Assembly (NCBI GenBank): GCA_039654915.1
Contig: CM077593.1
Location: 37,666,501-37,730,500, forward strand
DNA length: 64,000 nucleotides
Source of the DNA: Aquilaria yunnanensis
Lineage: Eukaryota > Streptophyta > Magnoliopsida > Malvales > Thymelaeaceae
Direction: 5' to 3'
Of the stretch, positions 10,764 to 20,900 are shown in pieces; position 1 is the stretch's first letter, and the number at the start of each line of letters is the position of its first letter. Below the pieces are notes generated by a model. The model worked only from the letters and a program-made list of their open reading frames with translations, was not told where the DNA came from and ran no database searches. The translations under genes were made by a program, and so were the position numbers.

Positions 10764-10766
10764 AAT

Positions 10767-13700
10767 TGACACGACACGGCCCCTCATGGGCCTGCCCAAG
10801 AAGGCTATGAGAGCAAGTCTCACATTGGTGGCAATTGGCTAATTAATTACATGCACCCTGGTTAAACCTTCATGCTACTAGTTGTTTAACCTAGCAATGC
10901 AATTATGCATACAACAGTTACTTTGACTTGAGCAGGTAGAAAATCATAAAACATTTACATTGCCAAGGCATTTTCATAAAAACCAGTGTTAAAAGAGTCA
11001 AAGCATATAAAACCTTTATAGCATAAACATTAATCCTACACATAATTAACCGTGTGTGGGCATTTAAACAATTGTAAACTATGCCCTACACCCAAAGACA
11101 ACCCTATTTTCCATAACTCCATTCATACACACTGGAGGCCACTAACATACAACATATGTATACAAGGCTACTATTTCTGAGATCCAATCAACTAGCTTCC
11201 ACTTTAGATGAGAGATCCCAGTGGCAAGCCTCAACAATCATCCACATTCTCACTAGCCTTCATGGCCAAGAAAATTGTATCTAGTACAATAACAACTTAA
11301 CTAACAAGTAGTCAAATAACTAGAATCTCAAGGATTCTCACCAAAATATACCTGGAACAGAAACTACCATAACAATCCTTAATGATTGTGGGTTCTAACA
11401 ATCTCAAAATGTGCACAACATGAAACGAAGGGAGTGAGAATCTTATGATTCTCAATAAGAGGTCTTCAACCTACAAGGAAAACACTAAGGATAACATACA
11501 TATATTTATATGTAATCTGTTATGAGTTCATATAGCATAAGGCTAAATGTATGTCCATATGTTTCAGTCCCTTGGGAATTGTCCTCTGCCTAGTCCTCCT
11601 ATGGGCAATAAAATTGTCAACGCATTCGAAGCAATTAAATGGAATTAACTACTCATAATCAATTGTGTTCAAGCATCCAAACAATAGTAGACTATTCTCG
11701 CACCTAAGAGCGACTCTAGAGTAAACTATTCAACATGACCATTGGAGGCAAACTAGTGTATGAGAACTGTGCACTGAATGACTATACTGAGATCTTGAAC
11801 CAAGCTTCCACCTTAGAGCAGACCCTGAGTGGCAGGCTTCGTAAGCCCTCCCTTGTGCTTTACTAGCCTCTGTAGACCAAAAAGATAATTGTAGTTAGTA
11901 TCATGACTTAACAAATAAGTAACCCATAAACTAGAGTCATAAAAATTCAAATAAACCAAATACTTGCTCACAAGCCTAGCTCAACAACCCTTAATGGTAG
12001 CTGGCTCAACAGCGCCTAAAAATGCACAACAAAAAGTAAGGGAGTGAGAATGAAAGATTCTCACTAAGGGGTCTCCAACTTGCAAAAAAAATCTTGAAGA
12101 CTCCTCATATAAGAACATATGTAACCTATTGTGCGCTCATGTAGCCTGAGGGTCTAATATATGCGCATATACCAAGGTCCCTTGGGACCTATCCTCATCC
12201 TAGTCCTCCTCACGGGGTGTCACTCCGTGCCTAGTGAGTTTTGGCAACAAACTTGCTCCTAGTAGGCCTTAGCTTATTGACTGATGCAATGATATAGGCT
12301 TCCTTAGTTGTTGTGAAGGTGAACATGGTGGATGCTCCTTGCTTGTGCTACAAAAAATCCAGTAGGTGTACTACGCCTCCACATGGTGCCTCAAGTAGTT
12401 AGACTTGACTAGGTCACTTGGGTACTAAGCCTCCACCCATTTAACCTACCAAGGATGCACTAGGCTTTCACTTGTGCCTCAGGGCATACCTTGGCTAGGC
12501 AACAAGTGTACTAAGCCTTCATCCATGGTGCTCCTCTATCCACCAGTACATAGTTCACACTAGTGGAGTAGTAATGATCATGGTTGGACTCATTCACTAG
12601 GTTCTTTAGAACCCCAACTAAGGTTTTCATATTGAAGCCTTAAATCTAAAGTCCCAACTAGGCTTTCGATGGTACAAAACCTTGCACCCAACTAATGGTG
12701 CTCTATTGTGGCCAAACATGCCTTTAAAACTTACCTGCACTTTGAGTTGAAGCAACTTTAAAACTATGTGATTTCAAGTGTAGTGAAGGCATGTAGGTGA
12801 TAGTACTCCCTCTTAGATTCATGTGGAATCTTGAATCACCTCAATCGGACAGCCTAGCAAAAAGTTATGAAAAAAACAAAATCGGGTGTCAACGCTGTCT
12901 CGGTGACGTATCACCATAGTTGTCGACGTTTTCCCAATTTCTAAGGTATTGTCGATGCATCATGGGAACTCGTTTTGATTGGTGATGTGTCGCCAAACCT
13001 ACAAAATGCCCAGAAAACTTCTAGTTTTGCTATTATGAACTTTAAACTCTTTCCAAACATATCAAACATGCATGGATAGCCTTCAAACTTCACATACATA
13101 TAGTACACATTACAGAGACCACAATGCAGCATTCAAACCAATCCTATGGTGTCGACAAACACCACACAAATCATTAGAAACTCACTAGTCGAACATGTTC
13201 ACCACCATCCACCAACTAATGCCATTCATCAAACTACTTTAATTTAACAAGCAAATCAACTAGGAATGGCATCAATTATGCTTGAATCATAAATCCCTTA
13301 CCTTAATTACATAAGAGCTAGCAAGAATCAAGCACCAAAAGCTTCAAGCTTCAAGCACAAGGCTTTACTAATGTTTCCTATGGTTCTAAGCAATTTCAAC
13401 TTATAAGACACCAATTCAAGCTTATTCTAACTAGAACCAAGCTCATGGAAGCTCAAGAAACCAAGAAAAATCAAAGAACAACAAGTCCTAGCTGAATTTA
13501 GAGCTAAGCTAGCTCAAAAACATGATTTTCAGCTCAAACCGAGCAACCCATGCAAAAATGAGCTCTTTTTGACTTGGGTTCTTCATGAAACTTCAATTTC
13601 CACCAAGAATTGATGTTTTGGGTGAGATTTGACTATAGAATTTGAGAGAAGGAGGAGAGCTATGGGTTCATGATGAGGAAGAAGATGAATAGTGGCTACC

Positions 13701-14064
13701 AAATCTTTAAAATGGTTTAAATAGCCAACTTTTCACTTAAGCCTCTCAATTTCTTTAGTTTTGCCAAAAAGACCCCCACGCTCAAATAGTGCGATAAGAT
13801 TTGGCAGTTTACCCCAACTCTTTGGTTTCTTGTCACTTAGGTCCAAAAGATCAATTTATGAGCTTAAATACAAAACTTATCAGCTCCGGGTACAAAATGA
13901 CAATTTTGCCCCTAAGGACACTTAGGTGCCAAATTAAACTAGGAACCATCTATCCTTTAGATAATTTACTTCATCTTGCTAATTCACATTTAATCAAGGC
14001 ATTTAAACTATGGATTTATGAACTTACCTTACCCACCGAGCGTTCCACTAGGGGGGCTATAACA
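10767..14064 (-). repeat. Possible long LTR (3.3 kb), minus strand
   Basis: Boundaries are inferred from a PBS-like site on the left and, on the right, the minus-strand polypurine string AAGGTGGGGAGAATG followed by TGTTATAGCCCCCC. It contains no coding sequence and includes a direct duplication. Having a PBS on one side and a polypurine tract on the other is odd for a single LTR and would fit a tandem or recombined element. There is no second copy in the window to confirm it. Confidence 0.4.
11100..12240. repeat. Imperfect direct duplication, period about 0.6 kb
   Basis: About 11190-11620 and 11800-12235 match in order: AGCTTCCAC.TTAGA, then CTAGCCT, then GGGAGTGAGAAT, then AGTCCCTTGGGA or GGTCCCTTGGGA, then CCTAGTCCTCCT. 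Similarity is moderate, with small indels, so the duplication is old. Confidence 0.65.
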
Positions 14065-16323
14065 TTCTCCCCACCTTGGAGAATTGGGTCCTCCAAATTC
14101 AATCTCCCCACCTTAAGTCACTATACTAGGATACGGTGCCAATATATCCCGATCAAACCTACCAGGGGATGTTAGTCATACAACAACCCGCTTGGTGACA
14201 AACTACTCGACCCATTCAAGTAATGCCCTCAGCGCACTTTAGTTGGGCCTTGTCTCGTATAGGTACTATGGCTAATGATATTCCTTTGTGCTCACTCCTA
14301 ATCATAGTCTGATTGTTGTTCACTATTCTCTCCACCTTAGTCCGAGCTTACTCATTCTCAAACACATTAATACAATGTAGCTCTTGAAGACTATGGCATG
14401 GCCTTTCCATACCTTTAGCACACAATGCTTTTAAAGCACAACTAACTACTCCAAGCTGTCCTAACAAATCCAGTGAATCACGAATCCTCCACCGCAACCT
14501 ATATGCTAAGTCCTCTAGTGTAAGATAGCTTAACATATTTTTAAAAGCTTGTCCACTACCCTTACACTGTTAGGGCTTTACTGATAGTTCAGCACCAACC
14601 AACTTCCTTCACTTACTCCTTTATGCCAGAACCCACCAACACAAGCTAACTTAACAAGTTAAACTTGTCCGTTAACACGCACACTAGGAAGAGTTCCACC
14701 CTAGGTTCAACACCCAATGCCAAATACAAAATTCCTTAGTGTAACCTAGCTTAACAAGTTTGTAACTTGTCCACTAACTCTTACACAGTTAATTCCTTAC
14801 TTTAGGATTGGCACTCGACAACTCCTAACCTTCACTAGGCTAAGTGTGTCATTAGTGTTCTATAGCCTTGGCATATATTCCACTAGCACCCTTAAGACAT
14901 AATCTGCTCCAAGCTCTACTATACTCTAGGGCTCATTTGAATGAATGAACTATTGAGAATTGCAAGTACTTGCCCACCTTAGAGTACGACTCTGCAAATG
15001 CTCCCTTTGGATGGCCCTTATGCATTAGGTATATCGGTGCATTGGGCAGGATACCCATACACTACCCAAGCAACATTGTCCTACTGTTTTCGCCACTTCG
15101 GAGCCTTATACACCCGCATGTCCACAAGAGAAAATCTCTCTAGCATGAGTACCGAGACCTCCAAGCAGCTAGCAATCTTTGGGCAATATCTGTGCACCCT
15201 TAGCTCAAGCCACCTAGCACTCTGCCATTCAACTATCGATAGGCTACCCAAGTTGAAGGTCTTGATGCTTTAACTACTCTACTTAGAGTATTCTAGGTGC
15301 CCAAACCCTACACACTCAGTCTCTTCACTTTCTTGTACTCTGAGCACAATACCCTACACACGCCGGCTTAGTTCCTTGGGTGTGTCCTTGGGTTGGTAGT
15401 CAATTAGACACCTCAGCTCATTCACTACGCTCAAACATGCCTCCCATTCTTACTCGACTCCTTGATCACTTAACTATGGTTATAAAGAGCCATCTCAACC
15501 TTCGATACTAAACTACCATACCATGACAACACTATGTCATCCATGTGTGAAAATAATAAATTTGCTTAGCACGCAAACTAGCCTTTAACCAATCTCAAAA
15601 ATCATGAGCCCTTTCTTTGAAAGGCACTAGGGTCATAGGAAATGTTCTAACTCTGGTCCTTAACTAGCTCAACCAAAAACCTCATTGATTAGGCTTCCAA
15701 CCATTGACTTCTCTCTACTTTGGTAGTCACAACAACTACCGAAGCCACAAAATAGATGCTTGAGCACAACTGTACTTATTCTATACTTGGCAGTTTGATT
15801 ATTGAGTATAAGACTCTACTAGGTGGGAGATTACTTTGCCTTGTGGCTACTTGTGAGTCACTTTTATCTAGATATAGTGAACTCTTTCTCTCTCATGGGC
15901 GCTCCTCAAACACTACCTTATGAGGTTAACACAAAATATCCTTGGTTCCACCTAGGACTTAGTCCCTTAACTACTCAACTAGTTTCACTAGTCGAGGCTC
16001 TCTTCTTCCATGAATCAACTTAGTGGCCTTTGACTACACTTAACCATGGGGTGATTAGCTTAAGTCATCCACTATCCCTTGGTCCATGGCAGTCCTTCCT
16101 ATTCCTTAGGTCCTCTTATTGCCTTCAAGTGGTCAAGTCAAACCCTAGCAATGGTTCTACTCTTACTGGCTCAACCTTAGTGTATATAGCTAACGGACGA
16201 ACAAGCCTATCCATCTGTTTACCCCTGGACAAATTCCTTGCTCTCTTCTTCTTTGCATCATCACCTTTCACATTTACTTGTTAGAAACAAAATAAAAACT
16301 TACCTATTTACCTTTGTGGCAAT
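14065..16323. other. No gene recognised (2.3 kb)
   Basis: Contains polypurine-like minus-strand strings (GGTGGGGAGA twice near 14065-14115), which suggest the 3' internal end of a retroelement. Only short frames are present on either strand, and I recognise no protein family. It is cut on the right at 16324 by the inverted Tat pol fragment. Confidence 0.45.
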
Positions 16324-17939
16324 AGCCTGGAAATATGGTCGCAGTCTTCTTCCTGCAAGCACCAAGGCGTATATAGCTTTTTGAAGCAAAGGGTACCTGA
16401 CTTCAGCGCCATGCAGGGACTTGCTGACGTAGTAGACCAGCCATTGTTTCGGCCCTTCTTCTTTCACCAGGACCGAGCTCACGGCCTTTTCTGTGACGGC
16501 GAGGTACAGTACGAGGGGTTCTCCCTCCCGAGGTTGTCGCAGAGTCGGCAGGCTGGCCAGGTAGACTTTGAGTTCTTCCCAGGCCTTTTGGCAATCTTCA
16601 TCCCAGGGATGATTGTTTCTTCCGAGGTCGCCTTCCATCTTTGCTGCCTTTGTGAGGACTTTGAAGAAAGGTCTACACCTATCTCCGTACCTGGAAATAA
16701 ACCTGCTCAGAGAGGTTATTCTTCCGGTTAGTCTCTGCACATCTTTGACTGTGGCAGGAGTTCGGAACTCAAGCAGAGCCTTAATCTTCTCAGGATTGGC
16801 GTCGATGCCTCTTTCGGATACCATGTACCCAAGGAATTTTCCCGACGTCACCCCGAAGATACACTTCTCGGGGTTAAGGCGAATCCCGAAGGCTCTGAGC
16901 TTTTGGAAGGTTTCCTCCAAATCTGCAACGTGGTAGCCGGGCAGCTTGCTTTTTACTATCATATCATCAACATATACTTCCATGTTTCTCCCCATTTGGT
17001 CTTTAAAGACCTTGTTCATCAGTCTCTGGTAGGTGGCTCCTGCATTTTTCAGCCCGAAGGGCATTCTGATATAGCAGTACGTTCCTCCCTCGGTGATGAA
17101 GGCAGTTTTCTCTTCATCTTCGGGGTCCATCCTTATCTGATGGTAGCCGCTGAAGGCATCTAGGAAGCTCAGGAGCCCGTATTCGGCCGTTGAATCTACC
17201 AGTTGATCTATTGGCGGGAGGGGAAATGAGTCTTTCGGGCAAGCATCGTTCAAGTTTCTGAAATCAATGCACATCCGGAGTTTGCTGCTACCTTCTTTTG
17301 TGGCAATGACCACGTTGCTTAACCATTCGGGGTATTTTACCTCCCTGATAACTTCAGCATCCAATAGGCGCTGGACTTCGGTTTTCACGAAGTTGCTTTT
17401 GTGGGCTGAGATGCTTCGTTTCTTTTGCCTGATAGGTTTTGCTTCCGGGCTTACTTTGAGGCTGTGCTGTATTATGCCAGGGTTCACTCCTGGCATGTCT
17501 TTCGGCGAGTAGGCAAACAGATCTTTATTTTTTAGCAGAAAGGATACAAGATTTTCCTTATCACCTTTGGCCAAGCTCTTCCCTATTCGGGTAGATTGTC
17601 CTGGGACAAGATCTACTGCTTCCGTTTCTGCTTCTGCGGGATCTCCTTCTTTGCCTTTCTCCTGCACCTTTGCCTCCACCGTTTGTGTAGAGCTGTTTGC
17701 CGGAGCCTTTCGTGCTTTTACAAACACCTTTCTTACCTCGGCTTGGTCGATAAAGACCTCTGCATCTCCATCCTTGGTGGCGAATGTGACAATCAAGTAC
17801 TTCACATCGGGGCGAATGTGCAGGTTCCCCTGAGTCTTCTTTCCAAGGATGGCGTTGTACGAAGACGGGACCTCCATGACGATGAATCTTGCCATTATGG
17901 ACGCGTACAACTCAGCCGCTCCGTTTACCGAAGTGCCTT
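16324..17939 (-). pseudogene. Inverted Tat pol fragment (protease end to RNase H)
   Basis: Minus-strand open frame of about 540 codons, matching the plus-strand copy at about 19567-21183. It starts in the C-terminal part of the protease (GTSVNGAAELYAS), runs through the whole reverse transcriptase (active site YVDDMIVKS) and ends inside the first RNase H (RRLRPYFQA). It has neither gag nor integrase. The protein differs from the adjacent copy A at scattered positions (for example VDG to VNG, GRQTQG to GKKTQG), so it is a separate copy and not a mirror of the same sequence. The frame is intact, but without a start region or promoter it is a fragment. Confidence 0.9.
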
Positions 17940-20900
17940 CGCGGAGAATCATCCACAGAAGATATAGCCCTCAGGAAACGGCCTGTGGGACAAACAGGGT
18001 CCAAGCGACCGAGAGTCTCACAGCGAAGCAGTTCGTCGCCTGAGGTGAGGGCCCTGACCCCTCCGCGCCGAACTCGCTCCCCGAAAAGGCGCCGTCGATC
18101 ACCCTCCCGCGAAAATGGTCCTAGCGCCACTGCGCTTATGGAAAGGATATTGGCACGGCTGGACAGAGTGGAAAAGCAAGTGACCAGAAAACCCGTTTGG
18201 GACAGGCTGTCGGGGGCGTTATGCGAAGATGGCTCCCCGTTTATTCGCACCATCGTTGAGGCAGCTATGCCAGGCGACTTCAGAGTGCCTAGGCTGGAGA
18301 TCTATGATGGCCGGACTGATCCACAGGCCCATCTGACGAAGTACAGGCGGAGCATGATAATGCACGGAGCTGATGACGCTACCATGTGCAAATGCTTTGA
18401 AGTCACCCTCACGGGCCCAGCAACAGCATGGTACAATTCGTTGCCCCCAGGGACTATCACTGAGTTTCAGGAGTTGTCCACAGCCTTTACCCAGCAGTTC
18501 ATTGGGAGCAGGCCGACGGCCAAAATGCCTGTACAGATGTTCGACATAGAGCAGAGAAACGGAGAGACGATCCGAGACTATGTCGAACGATTCAACAGGG
18601 AAGCACTCAGCGTCCCGGACTTCCGGCCCGAAATCCGCATCCTCGCTATGACACGGGGCCTTCGGCGTGACTCACAGCTGTTCTACGAGTTCTCAAAGGA
18701 CCCCCCGGAGACCCTCGGAGAATTTTACCGAAGGGCAGAACAGCACATGACAGCCGAGGAATTGAGGATGGCGGGGCCGAAGTCTGATCATCACCGCGCC
18801 GAAGGGTCCAGCCAACAAGCTCGGTATCTTTCTGAACACACAGGTCGACCACGGCGAATGCGAGGAAAGAAACCTCAAAGTTTCACACCCTTGAGCACGA
18901 CACGGACCAACATTCTCATGGCGCTGGAAAGGCAAGGGACGCAGATTCGGCGGCCAAAGGCCATGGCCGCCGATAATAAGAAGAATGCCAAGAAGTTCTG
19001 CCAGTTTCATCGCGACCACGGTCATGACACCGAAGACTGCTTCCAGCTGAAGAAGTACATAGAGTCGCTGATCAAACAGGGCCAACTTCGCAAGTACCTG
19101 CGGATGCCCTCCCCTAAAGGCAGAAAAGAGGAGGAAGAGAGGGCCGAAAACGAGGACTATGACTCCGACAGGCGGAGAAACAGAAGTCCAAAAAGGCGCC
19201 TTCCACCTCCAGTAGGGGTCATCCAAACCATCACCACGGGGCTCCCATCCTCGGAAAGAAAGCGGAAGGCCAGAGAAATTGCTGTTATGGAGTATCAAAG
19301 TCCATCAAAGAAATTGGCTCGCAAAGATGGCTCCACTGTCGTCTTCCCCCACGACGACCCGCTGCTGATAATGGCGAGAATAGGGAACTGGGACGTCAAG
19401 AGAGTGTTGCTTGATGATGGCTCAAATGCTGACGTCCTATTCTCGCACTTACTGCCGAGCCTGGGCATCACCAGCAGCGAGCTGAAACCTGTCACCACGC
19501 CCACCTTCGGCGTTGGGCCATCCGAACTACCCGTCCTCGGATGGATCGACCTCCCTTTGATGATGAAAGGCACTTCGGTAGACGGAGCAGCTGAGTTGTA
19601 CGCGTCCACAATGACAAGATTCATCGTCATGGATGTCCCGTCTTCGTACAACGCCATCCTTGGAAGGCAGACTCAGGGGAACCTGCACATTCGCCCCGAT
19701 GTGAAGTACTTGACTGTCACATTCGCCACCAAGGATGGAGATGCAGAGGTCTTCATCGACCAAGCCGAGGTAAGAAAGGTGTTTGTAAAAACACGAAAGG
19801 CTCCGGCAAACAGCTCTACACAAACGGTGGAGGCAAAGGCGCAGGAGAAAGGCAAAGAAGGAGATCCCCCAGAAGCAGAAACGGAAGCAGTAGATCTTGT
19901 CCCAGGACAATCTACCCGAATAGGGAAGAGCTTGGCCAAAGGTGATAAGGAAAATCTTGTATCCTTTCTGCTAAAAAATAAAGATCTGTTTGCCTACTCG
20001 CCGAAAGACATGCCAGGAGTGAACCCTGGCATAATACAGCACAGCCTCAAAGTAAGCCCGGAAGCAAAACCTGTCAGGCAAAAGAAACGAAGCATCTCAG
20101 CCCACAAAAGCAACTTTGTGAAAACCGAAGTCCAGCGCCTATTGGATGCTGAAGTTATCAGGGAGGTCAAATACCCCGAATGGTTAAGCAACGTGGTCAT
20201 CGCCACAAAAGAAGGTAGCAGCAAACTCCGGATGTGCATTGATTTCAGAAACTTGAACGATGCTTGCCCGAAAGACTCATTTCCCCTCCCGCCAATAGAT
20301 CAACTGGTAGATTCAACGGCCGAATACGGGCTCCTGAGCTTCCTAGATGCCTTCAGCGGCTACCATCAGATAAGGATGGACCCGGAAGATGAAGAGAAAA
20401 CTGCCTTCATCACCGAGGGAGGAACGTACTGCTATATAAGAATGCCCTTCGGGCTGAAAAATGCAGGAGCCACCTACCAGAGACTGATGAACAAGGTCTT
20501 TAAAGACCAAATGGGGAGAAACATGGAAGTATATGTTGACGATATGATAGTAAAAAGCAAGCTGCCCGGCTACCACGTTGCAGATTTGGAGGAAACCTTC
20601 CAAAAGCTCAGAGCCTTCGGGATTCGCCTTAACCCCGAGAAGTGTATGTTCGGGGTGACGTCGGGAAAATTCCTTGGGTACATGGTATCCGAAAGAGGCA
20701 TCGACGCCAATCCTGAGAAGATTAAGGCTCTGCTTGAGTTCCGAACTCCTGCCACAGTGAAAGACGTGCAGAGACTAACCGGAAGAATAACCTCTCTGAG
20801 CAGGTTTATTTCCAGGTACGGAGATAGGTGTCGACCTTTCTTCAAAGTCCTCACAAAGGCAGCAAAGATGGAAGGCGACCTCGGAAGAAACAATCATCTC

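Noticed and set aside
14998..15273. 91-codon plus-strand frame in the unassigned region
   Set aside because: No motif, no neighbours, and no matching reading on either strand to any retroelement protein I recognise.
17889..17939. In-frame ATG that extends gag-pol of A upstream
   Set aside because: These 17 codons come from the inverted pol arm; the true gag N-terminus, as in C, is lost at the junction.
16300..17952. Inverted pol arm as a pure assembly duplicate
   Set aside because: Many substitutions separate it from copy A and both arms have distinct flanks, so a simple duplicate of the same reads is unlikely. A mis-join at 17939 still cannot be excluded without long reads.
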